Below are positions 46,961 through 59,775 of a stretch of 64,000 nucleotides of DNA, in pieces (position 1 is the stretch's first letter; the number at the start of each line of letters is the position of its first letter). The DNA comes from Apiospora phragmitis (lineage: Eukaryota; Ascomycota; Sordariomycetes; Amphisphaeriales; Apiosporaceae): positions 4,402,001 through 4,466,000 of the forward strand of contig JAQQWL010000002.1 in NCBI GenBank assembly GCA_038363925.1, in the 5' to 3' direction. Below the pieces are notes generated by a model. That model did not search any database and was not told the DNA's origin. It worked only from the letters and a program-made list of their open reading frames with translations. A program made the position numbers and the translations under genes.

Positions 46961-48723
46961 TGCAAAACCTGTGTTGTGCAGTCCACAGCGAAAGTCGGAC
47001 TACTCTTATATCACACCCTGTCAGTCCTTGGGAATGGATGAGCAAGCTAGGATACACATGATCCTGGATATACCCAGGACGGTACCTGAATGACTTTCAT
47101 GATACGCCATAGATGATTCGATTTATATACTACTATGGGGACCAATATACGAGAATATGGGCTTGCTTCTTCAACACAATAAGTTTTCCAGGTATTTCTT
47201 GCGTCAGTACTTAAAAATCACGCTACAGGACAGCAACCAAAGACTTAGCTTAGGTCACATACTTACTACTTGGGCATGTTGAGAAGTTCTGTAACCTAGG
47301 AACTCCTCGAATAGCTCATTGGCAGCATGGCGACCTGCATAAAGGTCCCTTTCAAAACGACCCCCGGCGCCGCCAGCCAATCCTGTTGTTGTTTCCCGCT
47401 TACCCGGAAAACGGCCAGTATTTTCGCCGACCACTATGAAACTATCAAGGTCATCGAAAAGGCGGGAAAGATTACCCTTTCTATAGAATGTGTTTCGTTC
47501 GGATTAATCATGCCACGCAGGCAACGGAGCTAATGTCTCTGCACGGCGGGCGCTTAGGGCATCTCAGCCGTCCTATTGGTGGTTGGCGGCATTCAGCCCG
47601 TCAGCGCCATCTTACATTAGCTAAGCAAAGACACGCTCCAACGATAGTGATCTCACCGGCCCATCAGACCATCATCCGTCAGCGTCAGCGTTTGACATCT
47701 TGCAGTTTCACTTTCTGAGGAGGTTGGTTGAAAATTGATCGATTGTCAGAGGTATACAGCCAGTATCCCCATCTGATGACCATCCACGTCGAGATACAAG
47801 ATCTTAGACATGCCTTCAGGGGTCTCGGATATTTGGGATGCGTTGTTGGGCAGCAACGTGTTCTCGAAGCCTTCTGTTACCAGCAGGGGCTCGCTGAGGC
47901 AAATGCGAAGTCGCAGAATGGGACAAAAGATAGACCGACTCTACAGATGATACCTTTTTTCGTAAGGTCGCACGCCCTTTCTTGTTGTGTGTGACCTTGG
48001 CTGCAGGGTGGTCCTCCTCGTACTTTTAAGTCATCCAATACGAGCACCCCGAGTTCTGCAGCACAGCGTTGCTGCATGCGCCTCGTAACAGTCAAACCTG
48101 GAGAACTCCGTCGGTCACCCTCACAGAAGTAACACAACACCACGCCCGCACAGCCGCACCTGAGCCCCGCGGGTATAGTGCAGCACGGTAGCCTATGCAT
48201 TACATGCAAGCTCCAACGATAGCCGGGCCCAGACCTTGCGCCAATCGGCACTCGTGAGAGATGCCAGCTATTGGACGGTTTCCCTTGGAAACCATAATAC
48301 GGCGTGGTAAGGGTCAAGGTACGGGAAGTCAGGTAGGCAGGCGTCGCAGAACGACTGAACGGCGACCACTCCATTCCTCCCCACCCTTAGGGCTGCCTCC
48401 GACTCTGTCTATCCTGCTTGGACCACTCAAAGTCTTCATGTCTCCTGGCACTTGGGTGAACCCTGCAGACTGCCATCCCATACATATGGCAGTCGAGTCG
48501 ATTCCTTCGCTCGAGTGCCCACTCCCAAGCTTATACTTGCACACACACCACTCTCGTTTGTCTCTCCTTCTAGATGTTTGGATGGACCATCGTGAGAAAT
48601 CTGGAACACACTGCAGCGTAGTACTACGTCTCGCCACACAGACATCACTCCGCACACAGCTCGGGGTTAAACAGCATAATACATATAGACATCGAAGAGA
48701 ACCGTGGGATCCGGAATTTCGAG
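46961..48723. other. Spacer upstream of the membrane-protein gene
   Basis: Only frames without recognisable domains occur (for example 47327-47533 plus and 47877-48374 minus). Decayed DNA related to the S8 relic may continue here; I could not prove it. Confidence 0.45.
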
Positions 48724-50399
48724 ATGGGCGACCCGGGCTCTCCACCGGACATCAATGTGTCCAACGGCACATGCTACTACGCGGAGCATGAGGAGACGAA
48801 AGGGAACTTCATAGCATGCGGCAACGTCGCCTTTGGTCATTGGCCGTGTTGCCAGGCGGGGGATATGTGCCTCAGCCTGGGGAATGCGAACGGATGTTGG
48901 AATTCTGATAGTCAGTCTCTCTCTTATGCAGATTTTCCTTCTTCCCCCCGTTCAACCAGTATAGTACGAAGAGTTTCATCCTCAAGCCAAGCATATTCCA
49001 CTGACCACAGCTATGCCAAAATAGCCGGTAACACATACCTAGCCGGCTGCACCGATGCCGGCTTCAACGCGCGGGCGTGCCCCTGGAAGTCTCCCTCTTC
49101 CACGGCCAGGAGTGGGTGGCCATCCAGCTGTGCCACGCCGGCGCGGGCGACGACGACACGATCTGGGGCGGGTGCAAGGTGGACGCGAACCAGACGACGC
49201 TGGAGAAGCTGCCGCACGCCAGCTGCGACCCCTACTGCTCGTCGACCGTCCTCAAGGGTGCATCGGTGCTGCCCGCCTTCGCCAGCCTGCCGAACTCTGC
49301 GGGCGGTTCTATCAAGTGGACCAGCGGCTTCGACCCCACGGCGACCGCGGCCGGGGTGAAGCCGGCCAATGCCACCTCCACCACCACGGCCAACAGCTCG
49401 CCCACGCCTACTACTGGCTCATCATCACGTGGATCCTCCATCACCACGCCACCCACCACGACAGCGGCTCCGTCTTCAACTCCTGGCACCACAGCATCAT
49501 CATCGGACGAAAGCGGCTTGACGGTGGGGGCCAAGGCGGGGATCGGCGTCGGCGCGGCGGGGGCGGTGCTGCTCATCGTGGCGGTGGTCTTCTTGGGATT
49601 GCTGGTGCGGCGGCGGAAGCAAAGGAGGAACAGCCAAAACAACCTTGAGACTAACTCGGCGCCCCATCATCCCCATCCCCACCCCCATCAATACGACGTA
49701 GCACCGCCCGAGCAGCAGCAGCAGCAGCAGGACCAGGTTATGTACTACAACTACAACCTCAACAAAACGCCGCCGCCTCCAACTACTACCGTCAGACCTA
49801 CGCTGAACTCTCAGGACAGCCAGCCGTACGTGGGGTACAAAGCCGAGCTGTCGGCCGAGGAAGCGCAGCAGAGGGGGCCGTGGGATCAGCAGACTGGTGT
49901 TTTCAAGTCCGAACTGGCAGCGGATGAGACGACGATGCCGCGGAACGAGATTGGAAGCAGTGGCAGACATGACAGTATCATTGGCGGGGCTACCAAGGGC
50001 GAACCACCAAGGGGAGGAGCAGGAGGAGTACGTCGTCGAAATAGTAGCAGCGGAGCGCATGGAACGCCTGGCAGCGGCGGCGGTGGTGGTCTAAGTCCGT
50101 TCCCCAGTCCGCATCCGAGCAGTGCCGCCACGGTGCACTCGCCATACTCAACCTACTCGGAAGTGTCCACGCTCTATGCTAGCAGTGGTGGTGGTAGTGG
50201 TGGCGGAGGGACAGGCCGGTGGGCGCCGCCACCACCAACGCCGCCACAGCAGCAGCAGCAGAGGCACGGGGACCATCCGCTGAACCAAGAATGGCCGCTT
50301 CCACGCGGACACGGCGGCTCAGCGCAGAGGCACTCATTTAGGGAACGACAGCAGGGACGAGGAGGAACATGGAGAAGTCATGGTTATGATCCGTCTTGA
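48724..50399 (+). CDS. Cys-rich single-span membrane protein with Ser/Thr-rich ectodomain
   Basis: Residues ~1-180 carry a Cys-rich ectodomain (CYYAEHEETKGNFIACGN...CCQAGDMCLSLGNANGCW, then AGCTDAGF, CHAG, GGCKVD, CDPYCSST). A Ser/Thr-rich stalk and one hydrophobic span (AGIGVGAAGAVLLIVAVVF) follow, then a basic anchor (RRRKQRR) and a Gln/Pro/Gly-rich cytoplasmic tail. Such proteins are typical fungal cell-surface sensors or adhesins, of WSC/mid2-like form but with no clear WSC domain. An intron lies about 48911-49010. Either GTCAGT (48911) plus one further base error, or GTCTCT (48915), joins the frame, so the donor is unresolved. One C is missing near 49080-49083. No classical signal peptide is visible at 48724, so an upstream first exon is possible. 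Corrected length is about 526 residues. Confidence 0.65.
49711..49730. repeat. CAG/GCA trinucleotide repeat
   Basis: Perfect CAG units encode a Gln run in the cytoplasmic tail of the membrane protein. A second CAG run lies near 50249-50263. Confidence 0.85.
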
Positions 50400-51435
50400 G
50401 GGGAGCCGAGAACAAAAAGGCGGGAAAAGGAGGTGGGAAACCGGTGGCTGCCATGAACGACTTGCAATTGCAACTTCGACCTCATGATGAGCCACTCGAG
50501 CGCATGTGATGATAACGACTACATGAATTACATATTGAGCGGAAATATATCATATCTGAAGCCGAAGGAACATCTGCCGAGGTCATCTTACACCATTGTC
50601 AGCCCTCTAAACGCCACTCGTTCTGCCGTATTTCTTCGCCATGCTGGTTCATGGCGATACGAACACCCTTTTGAGGGCGAGCGAGCTTGAGTATTGCGGA
50701 CGTGGTTCATCGACTTGACTTCTGATCAGTCACTCACATCTTCTCTTCCATGGGCTGGCAACATGTCGGAAAGGGGAGTGTAGACTGATTCAATAGTCAA
50801 GTATGGAACAACATTTGTCCCAAAGCTGGCTGACCATTTTGGGGGTGAAAGCAATACTGCGTGTTTGGCATGTCCAGACAGCCAAGTCAATTTATTCAGC
50901 TTGCAACCTCGGAGAAATGCATTGGGCCGTCAAGTCAGGTACCTAGCAAATGTCAAACAGCTCGTAGCAAACAAATATAGTGCTTCGCTGCAATAATTGC
51001 GCCCCTTGCATCACATCGCACCATTGCATTGGGATCAGAGGCTGCCTGGAAAGACGTAATTGGTGCGGTGAATGGGGGACAGCCCGGGCAGTTAGTTGAT
51101 CCGGTCCCCCCCAGCGCTGGAGCTGAAGCTCGAAGCTCAACCAGATTACCCGAATTGACAGCATGGCCCACTATTTACTCTTTTGGTAGCGCTGGCCATT
51201 GGCTCGTGCCCGGTCGAAGGAATCTGAAATCGAACCACCACTTCTGCTTGCCAACCGGAAGCCGACGCAACATCAAAAAAGCTCAATTTCGTGAGGTCTT
51301 CTCCAGTCTTATTGTTCCATCCATCCGAATACCCAACGTCTTGTCCACGTCCAAGACCGATCCCGTCGACAATCCGGCTCAATTGGTCCAATCTCCCTCT
51401 TCTTCAACTCCCTCTCTTCCACCTTCTCCGACAAG
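50400..51435. other. Spacer between membrane-protein gene and Cox5
   Basis: No gene is seen. The CT-rich stretch before 51436 (about 51300-51430) is the Cox5 promoter or leader. Confidence 0.5.
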
Positions 51436-52241
51436 ATGATGCGAACATCCGCTTCCTCGCTCCTGCGCGCTGGCGCCCGAGCTTCTCCCTCCGAGTCCAG
51501 CGGGCGGCCGCCTCCACACACGCCATCTCCAACCCGACTCTGGCCAACATCGAGAAGCGATGGGAGGGTATGCCCCAGACCGAGCAGGCCGAGCTCTGGA
51601 TGGCCCTGCGCGACCGCATGAAGGGCAACTGGGCCGAACTCACCGTCCAAGAGAAGAAGGCCGGTACGTCGAGAGATTCCTTGCGTCCTATATAACAACA
51701 CACCAGTGTCTGGGGAGTTATTGGGGGTGCAGAAAAACCTTGGGACAGAAACATATGACCGATTGGCGTGTGCTGGGAGACCCAATTGGCACTTGTCCGA
51801 TTGAAATACTGCAATTGACACTCGAAGACATGACACACTCCATCTCCACATTTTTCAAAGGAGCGACAGGCTGACACGATAAAACCTCTTCTACAGCGTA
51901 CTGGATTGCTTTCGGTGCCCACGGCCCTCGTGCCCAGCCCCCTGCCGATGAGGGCCGCAAGACCGTTCTCTACGTTGTCATCGGTGTCGCCACTTCTTTC
52001 GCCATCTTCGCTACCATGCGCATGTTCGCCAAGCCCGCCCCCAGCACGATGACAAAGGAGTACCAGGAGGCTTCCAACGAGTTCCTCAAGGTGCGTCATA
52101 GCAAATAACCGTTACAGCATCATTGGAACGTCTTACTGACACATAGCATTGCAGCGCCAAAATGCCGAGCCCCTTACAGGTGTCTCTGCGGCCGGCTACA
52201 AGGGCAAGGGTATGGTTCAGTCGCCTCCAGGCCAGAAGTAA
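51436..52241 (+). CDS. cox5: Cytochrome c oxidase subunit IV (Cox5)
   Basis: Three exons (51436-51663, 51897-52090, 52155-52241). A basic presequence (MMRTSASSLLRAGARA) leads into the conserved COX IV domain. Visible features are ISNPTLANIEKRWEGM, EQAELWMALRDRMKGNW, a hydrophobic membrane anchor (VLYVVIGVATSFAIFATMRMFA), and a C-terminal RQNAEPLTGVSAAGYKGKGMVQ tail. It is a nuclear-encoded inner-membrane subunit of complex IV in respiration. One base is missing near TT 51483-51484 (RAF|SLRVQRAAASTHAIS). Restoring it gives about 169 residues, the usual length. The intron-2 acceptor is a plain GCAG at 52151-52154. Confidence 0.93.
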
Positions 52242-53486
52242 GCCCGTCACTCGTGTCCTCGCGTGTGTCGCGGCTTTTGCTGCTGCTGCGGTTGCCACTG
52301 CTAGCTAGCCCTTGGCTATTACTGACATACCAAATCAACAAACCTACAAACCTCGTCCAAAGAATAATAAAGAAGAGATCCCCCATACTCCATTCCCTTT
52401 GTCATTAGAAAAAGAAGAAAGCTCGGAAAAGCAAGGCGCGGGTGGATCGGCACCTCCATGTACAAACAACTGCGATGCATGAATTGCTGGAAACTGGGGG
52501 GCGGGCTGCATTGGCTGGCTTTCCAGATCGTGGTAGGCAATTTTGATTTTTCTAGTGAATTTGGTGGTAGGTATCCCTTCTTGGAGGAGATGCCCCGAGA
52601 GAAAGACAGCAAGGCAGAGAGGGAGAGGTGGTACGGAAGACGATGTAAATATGTACACAAGGAAGATTCCCCATGCTTTTGTTTCCCATCAGATTCATGT
52701 GCTTGCTTCTATCCTACTGACCAAGGAGTGAGTATCTGTCTGGCTGCCCGTCTCGATAACGGACTATGCTGGCATGAACTTACTGCACTAAGAGTCCTGC
52801 CAATGAATCAGTAAAATTATACGCCGGGCCGAGCCTCCTACGTATAGGTACGGCTGTAACGAGACAGCGTCATAGGAGAGACCTGGCTTATAACTACTGT
52901 AACGTACTCATAGTTCTTGCCAGGATCGACCAGGTAGCATTGCATATGTCACACAGACAGCAGCATCGAACGATCAAAGTGAAGCAATCGGGCCTTTACC
53001 CTGCACATTTCCCCATACCCCGACCTGCCCTACGTGCGGGTCAAATCTGAAGCTCTGGAATGAATCAATCCCCAGCATCAAAATAATGGGCGGTGGGTGC
53101 CAGAAATCCAGCGCCATCAAGGAGACAAGCATTATAAAATTGAATATTCCTTCGATTCATGACCCGATACGGGAACACTGTTCTGCTTATCGCTATAAGT
53201 ATGCAATCATATGCAACCTTTAATCCTGACTGTCATGATAGATGATCTCATAATGCCCCTGAACTCATAACGCCTAGTAAGTAGACCGTAAAATCAAACA
53301 AAACTAGATTATACTTCCTTTCCTCCTTCCCTCGGTCCGCCCCTGGAATAGGGTAGGTACTTGTCCACAAACTCATGTCCGAACCAAAATGTTGTTCGTT
53401 TGCCCAAAGTACGCCAGACATTGGGGAAAGCCCCGTAGATAAAAACAACCGCTACCCACATCGTGTTGACATGATTCTTTTCCTGT
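52242..53486. other. Spacer, convergent Cox5 and ClpX ends
   Basis: It holds two 3' UTRs and a generally AT-rich, gene-free stretch around 52850-53300. No repeat or gene is seen. Confidence 0.5.
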
Positions 53487-55410
53487 TTAAGCACCGCTCT
53501 GCCCGGCCTCGCGGTACTCCTCAAAACTATGCGAACTGACGACGTGCCTATTGTCGCCGCCGCCGCCAGAGACATCATCGGGCCCATCCTCATCGCGGAC
53601 GCGCCGCTCGACCTCGAAGCGGCCGTCCTTGCCCAGTACCCAACCTTATCGCGCCCCAGGACGGCGGCTTCGGTGACGAGCACGTAGGGGCATAGGCGCG
53701 TCGAAGACGGCCTCGGCGAGGACGCGCTCCATCTCCATCTTGAGCCCGCGGGCGCCGGTGCGGGCGCGCTCGGCGCGCGCCGCGATGGCCTTGAGGGACT
53801 TGCGCGTGAACGTGAGGCGCGACGGGTACGTCTCGAAGAGGGCCGTGTACTGGGCGACGAGCGAGTTGCGCGGCTCCGTCAGGATGCGCAGCAGGTCGTC
53901 GCGCGACAGCGGGGACAGGGCGACGATGTTGTGCAGGCGGCCGATGAGCTCGGGGATGAAGCCGAAGCCCTGCAGGTCCTCGGGCGTAGTCAGGTCCAGC
54001 GCCGTCAGGATGGAGGCGTCGGCCGCGTTGGGCGGGCGGTGCGGGAGGTGCTTGAACAGTTCCGGGGGCAGGTCGGGCTGGTTGCTGTCGTTGCCCGAGC
54101 TGCCGCTCCGGCCGCGCAGCTCGGAGCCGAAGCCCATCGAGGGCTTCGCGACGCGGTTGAGGATGACCTTGTCGAGGCCGACGAAGGCGCCGCAGAAGAC
54201 GAAGAGGATGTTGCTCGTGTCGATGGTGTACTGATCCACTTTGCCTGGTTGCGGAGGTTGTGATTGAGGTCCCGAGGTGGACGACGTCGAGCCGGGCCCG
54301 GAGTAGTTGGTGGTTATGGGACTCGCGTTGCGGGACGTCGAGGAGCGATTGTCCTTCACGTTCACGGTTACTTTGGTTCCCTCGACAAGCTTGAGCAGGG
54401 CTTGTTGCACGCCTTCTCCGCCCACGTCCCGGCCGTTCATCGTTTCTCTCTTCGCGATCTTGTCGAACTCGTCCAGCACGACGATGCCATGTTCGCAAGC
54501 TTTGATATCGTAGTTGGCTTCAATTAGTAGCCGCTCAATACAGGTTTCCACGTCCTGGCCAATGTAGCCGGCTTGTGTAAAGGAATTACAGTCGCATATC
54601 GTGAATGGTACGTTTATCTTTTTGCTCAAAGTCCTGCAAGGCGGTTTGTTAGTTGAGCACTTACAGATAGTGTTGTCTGTCTGTGTCGGGGCCAAAACTC
54701 ACTCAAGTATATACGTCTTACCAACTCCTGTTGGACCTACTAACAGAAGGTTGCTCTTATCTATCTTGACAGGCTGCGGCCGACTTGTGTCCTCGGGTAT
54801 ATAGAATTCCGCCTCTTGCTCTCGGTGCTGCTGCTGCTGCCATGCTGTTTCTGGATGCGTATGTCGTACCGAATCATTGTGCCCGGGATACTCGTCTTCG
54901 GGAAAGTCATCAGTGGCAAAGTCATGCCGCGGAGAGTCATTGTACAGCGAACCTTCGACGGGATGGGTCGGCGGCGGTGCGTCCTTCTCGCGCGCCTGCC
55001 TGTCCCGAGCCTCGTTGCGCCTCAGTATCCTTCTCCTGCCGCTTCCTCTCCACTTCCTCCTGGTGGTTGCGCCGCCGCACGCCCTGGTAGTGGTTGAAGA
55101 TGACGGAGGAGATGGTCTTCTTGGCCCGTTCCTGGCCGACTACGTACTCGTCCACGCGCTTCTTGAGGTCGCGCGGGGTAGAACTGGGGGACGCCGAATG
55201 TGCTCTTAGTGAACATAGGCCCCCGCCCTTCCTCGTCCGGGTCGTAGGTGTTGGAGAAGCTGTTGGAGAAGTCTCGGGTCCGGCGCGGCGCGGTCTTGGG
55301 GGCAAAGGAGGTCGAGAAGGGCCGGGCATGATGACGATGGCGGGGACGGAAACCGCCGAGGTCGAAACAATGGCACCAGGCCGCCTGACGACGGACAACA
55401 TCATCATCAT
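53487..55410 (-). CDS. Mitochondrial ClpX-like AAA+ ATPase (Mcx1/ClpX)
   Basis: Two exons (55410-54703, 54633-53487). A mitochondrial presequence (MMMMLSVVRRPGAIVSTSAVS) precedes TPRDLKKRVDEYVVGQERAKK, Walker A GPTGVGKT (about residue 230), GYIGQDVETC, Walker B IVVLDEFDKI, and the C-terminal LIGRLHNIVALSPL arginine-finger region. ClpX is a hexameric unfoldase that works with ClpP where present, or alone on heme synthesis. No N-terminal zinc-binding domain is seen. A low-complexity insert of ~35 residues sits after VNVKDNRSS. Five frame corrections are needed: near 55325, 55180, 55025, GGGG 53687-53690 and CC 53627-53628. With them the protein is about 617 residues. The gene is divergent from the branching enzyme gene (1548 bases between starts). 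Confidence 0.85.
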
Positions 55411-56958
55411 GGCCAGCAGCTTTTGGGCGTGCTCGCTCCCTAAGCTTTTGCAGCAGCAGCCAGCCTGGAGCCCAAAGCCTACGAACTACGACCGATCCTC
55501 GACGGGAAACATATGATGCTGGTCCGGTTCGATGCGACGTTCGGCTTCGAGGAGCGGATGGTATGGAGATAACGTGCAGGTGGGTCAAGGTTCAAGGACA
55601 GGGTCAAGAGAAGATGATCAAACGAATTGTTTGACTTGGCTACAGTCAGCTCGCCTGCTGGGTTTATGACAGACGAAATATCAGCCTGATAGATAGATGT
55701 CTGAAACTAATGAATGAGTTGTATCAACAGCTTGATTCCCAGCTCGGTGACAGTCAGCAGCTCCGGCAATGGTTGGTGGTCCTGGATCGGAGAGGTTTAT
55801 CATGATTGTGTGTCAGCAAGCTGTGAGAGCCGCGGCGGTCGCATGCTGGGGGTGGTGGCTCACAGTCTCCCTGGCGTTGCGGGGGACACAGCACTGCCAG
55901 ACCGCAGAGCTTCGGGTCCCGAGGTGGGATTTAAGCCGCTAATAAGCTAGCCGCCAACTACATCCTACTCCGCTAGCAGGAGCACCTACCAGTACTCCGT
56001 AGCTCACAGCTGATGACGGGCTGGGAGGGGCATGGACAGGGATACCAGAGTGTTGAATGCGCGGTAAGTGCAGTGCAGAAACGCAGTGGTGCCAGTGCTC
56101 CAGCTCTCCCACTTTTCCTAGCGATCATCTTGCCATTTTCCCCAGTTGGAGACGATGCTCCATCCACTCCGTCTCCATATCCCACCCCCAGAGAAGGACT
56201 TTGTGGGAGGGGAACCGAGTCCCATCAGTCGATCTGCTCTGCCCATATCAAAGCAACAGAGACAGCATCAGTTAGCCCGCGGGCTGGTCGAGACATCTGC
56301 AAGGAATCTGTAGGATGACAACAACATGACAAAAACCTCCAACAGACGAGGCCATTGATGTAGAGAAGTCCCCCACCTTGTTGGAGCAGATTGACACAAA
56401 ATCGGGAGACGTGCTATGGCTGTGGCTGTTTGCTTTTTTTACTGGCTGGTACAGGGGGTTACATTCGCTCGCTGGATTTGTCGGTGCCCCAATGCCAATT
56501 TGCCAAATGTCGCTTCTGCACTGTTGCCCCTCGATCGTCATCTCCCAATGGCCTAGCTAGCTGTCTGCTCCCCTCACATGCAGCTCATATTCCTGAACTA
56601 CCTCCATGCGATTGACAGCAGCCCCTACAGGTACTTCACAAACGGAGATCTATCTCTATGCAGCCTAGACTGAACTTTGAGAAGTTTTCTTGTTCTCCCT
56701 CAATTGACTTGATTCTCTTATTAGGCCATCCTGTCCCGCTCAAGTTTCTTGTGATATACATCTGAGTGTCTTTAGTTTCTAGCTGTTGCTGTTCTTCTCT
56801 TGAGATCCCCAACTTTTGCCCATAGCTCCATAGCTTGTCTAGCGGGGGAGCTCCATCCTACCGTCATAACCATCTCATAACAGCTCAGGTTCCTGAAAGA
56901 AGAGAACCTGCGACGAGAGTAAACAACAACAAACGAAATATCAGAACAATCCCAGGAA
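55411..56958. other. Divergent promoter region, ClpX / branching enzyme
   Basis: It separates divergent ClpX (-) and GBE1 (+) starts. No gene is seen. AT/GC content is mixed and no repeat is found. Confidence 0.5.
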
Positions 56959-59424
56959 ATGTCAGATTCAGTGGCAGAGAAATCGGCCAATTCGCTGGCT
57001 CCCAATGGATCAGCCGGCGGAGTCCCCAATGATGGCACTGGTATAGCTCCATCCCTCACATTCTCCCATTGCGCATGTGAACTGACATGGCCTTAGGCGT
57101 CCTTCAGCTCGATCCCTGGCTGGAGCCCTTCACAGATGCCCTGAAGCGCAGATACGCCAAAGCCCAAGATTGGATGAAGAAAATTGACGAAACCGAGGGT
57201 GGTATCGAGAAGTTCTCTCGGGTACGTGTCGATTGCTCCATGCTCATGCCCGGGCAGACTACTAACATAGAGATCTCATCACGCTCAGGGCACAGAGAAG
57301 TTCGGCTTCAATGTGGACCAGGATAATAACATCATCTACCGAGAATGGGCACCGGGTGCTCTTGATGCCTTCTTGATCGGCGAATTCAGTACGTTCAAGC
57401 CGTCCCCCGAGACACGCATTATTCTTGTCGCTAATGGTTGGCAGACGACTGGAACAGAGGCTCTCATCCCATGAAGAGGGATGACTTCGGTATCTGGGAG
57501 ATCACGCTCCCGGCCGTCAACGGGCAGCCCGCTATCCCGCACAACTCCAAAGTTAAGGTACGGACGGCTGCAGAATATATTACACCCGCTTGTGTTGCCG
57601 CTGACATGATACTTATAGATCTCCATGACCTTCCCATCTCACGAGCGAATCGACCGGCTACCGGCCTGGATCAAATATGTCACCCAAGACCTCTCCGTAT
57701 CGCCAGCCTACGATGCACGTTTCTGGAACCCACCTGCCGAATGGACGTACACCTTCAAACACCCACGGCCGCAGAAACCCGCCAGTGCTCGAGTATACGA
57801 GGCTCACGTTGGAATTTCGTCGCCCGACCAGAAGGTCACGAGTTTCAAGGAGTTCACCCAGAACATGCTGCCACGGATAAAGAGCCTGGGCTACAATGTG
57901 ATCCAGCTGATGGCCATTATGGAACACGCCTACTACGCCAGCTTCGGCTACCAGGTGAACAACTTCTTTGCCGCGAGCAGTCGATATGGCACACCTGAGG
58001 ATCTGAAGGAGCTTATCGACACGGCCCACAGCATGGGCCTTGTTGTCCTATAGATGTCGTCCACAGTCACGCTTCCAAGAACGTACTGGACGGTCTGAAC
58101 GAGTTTGATGGCACCGATCACCTTTACTTCCACGAGGGAGCGAAGGGAAGACATGAACTGTGGGACAGCCGTATCTTCAACTACGGCAGCCATGAGGTCT
58201 TGCGCTTCCTGCTTAGTAACCTGAGATTCTGGATGGACGAGTACAAGTTTGACGGGTTCCGCTTCGACGGTGTAACCAGCATGCTCTACACACACCACGG
58301 TATTGGAACGTAAGTGGGCACTAAAGTCCGACTAACTATAATTAAACTACCACGACTAACACATTGCAGCGGTTTCTCGGGTGGTTATCATGAGTACTTT
58401 GGTGCTGGAGTTGACGAGGAAGCTGTGGTATACCTCATGATTGCCAACGAATTGCTTCACACCCTCTACCCAGAGTGTATTACCATCGCCGAGGATGTAT
58501 CAGGCATGCCGGCGTTATGTCTGCCGCTCTCCCTCGGTGGTGTTGGTTTCGACTACCGTTTGGCCATGGCAGTGCCCGACATGTGGATTAAGATCCTGAA
58601 AGAGTTGAAGGACGAGGAATGGGACATGTCCGCTATCTGCTGGACCCTCACCAACCGCCGTCACGCCGAAAAGACCATTGCGTACTGTGAGAGCCACGAC
58701 CAGGCTCTTGTCGGCGACAAGACCATCTTGTTCCACCTGTGTGACGCCGAAATGTACACCAACATGTCCAAGATGTCGGAGCTGACGCCGGTTATTGACC
58801 GAGGAATTTCTCTGCACAAAATGATTCGACTGATAACGCACGGCTTGGGCGGCGAGGGCTACCTCAACTTTGAGGGCAACGAGTTCGGCCACCCCGAATG
58901 GCTCGACTTCCCGCGCGAGGGCAACCAGAACTCGTTCTGGTACGCGCGCCGGCAGCTCAACCTGACGGACGACGATCTGTTGCGCTACAAGGACCTCAAC
59001 GAGTTCGACCGCCAGATGAACACGACCGAAGAACGCTACGGCTGGCTGCACGCGCCCCAGGCCTACATCAGCCTCAAGAACGAGAGCGACAAGGTCATCG
59101 TCTTTGAGCGCGCGGGCGTCGTCTTCGTCTTCAACTTCCACCCCACCAACAGCTACTCGGACTACCGCATCGGTGTCGACACCGCCGGCACCTACCGTAT
59201 TGTGCTGAACACGGACCGGCAGGAGGTTGGCGGCCATAACCGCCTCGAGGAGTCTACGCGCTTCTTCACTACCCCCATGGAGTGGAATGGCCGCAAGAAC
59301 TGGACTCACATCTACATCCCCAACCGATGTGCCATCGTAAGTTTCTTCTCTAAATGTGTGGTCCCTTTCCAATGAATATTAGCTAACACTTCGCCAGATC
59401 CTTGCTCTGGAATCAACCATGTAA
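56959..59424 (+). CDS. GLC3: 1,4-alpha-glucan (glycogen) branching enzyme
   Basis: Seven exons (56959-57040, 57097-57221, 57289-57388, 57445-57557, 57619-58309, 58370-59336, 59398-59424) give about 701 residues, the usual fungal length. The GH13 enzyme transfers an alpha-1,4-linked chain to a 6-position, making glycogen branches in the cytosol. Diagnostic elements are [11 protein letters not shown] (CBM48-like), [35 protein letters not shown] (nucleophile Asp), [10 protein letters not shown] (acid/base Glu) and [13 protein letters not shown] (third Asp). One base is missing between 58048 and 58053, where VVL joins LDVVHSH. The Cys before ESHD and the FHLC segment after it differ from the family's usual Ala/Trp residues; these may be real or further base errors. 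Confidence 0.93.
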
Positions 59425-59775
59425 ACATTGGCTGTGCGAAATTGGCGGGAGGGTGCAACACACTGGAGAGGATAGGGGTAGTCAAATTGGTTTAACGAAT
59501 GGGTTGCGGCGAAGAGAAGACCATGGGATAGAGTTAGTAAAGGTTATATAGGAAAATGAAAGAAGCGTTAGCGTATTGGAAAGAAGGACAGCATGGTGTG
59601 AATGAAGGGGTGACCGTTTTCGCAAGCAAATTTCTGGATTTGTACCACAGAAGTACCTGATCAGAATGAAATTGAAACGATCTCAACTATAGTTATTCAT
59701 TAATCGAGCAAATATGGGAACTGACTAAGTTGGAGATAATACAGGATGGAGCAGGGGCTCTGGGCTCGCCGTCCC
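59425..59775. other. Spacer between convergent genes
   Basis: This 351-base stretch lies between two 3' ends. No gene or repeat is seen. Confidence 0.6.

Noticed and set aside
47877..48374. Minus-strand 165-codon frame
   Set aside because: Low-complexity, Cys/Arg-rich, no domain, upstream of the membrane-protein gene.
51404..52099. Minus-strand 231-codon frame across Cox5
   Set aside because: Antisense of Cox5 exons and introns; no family match.
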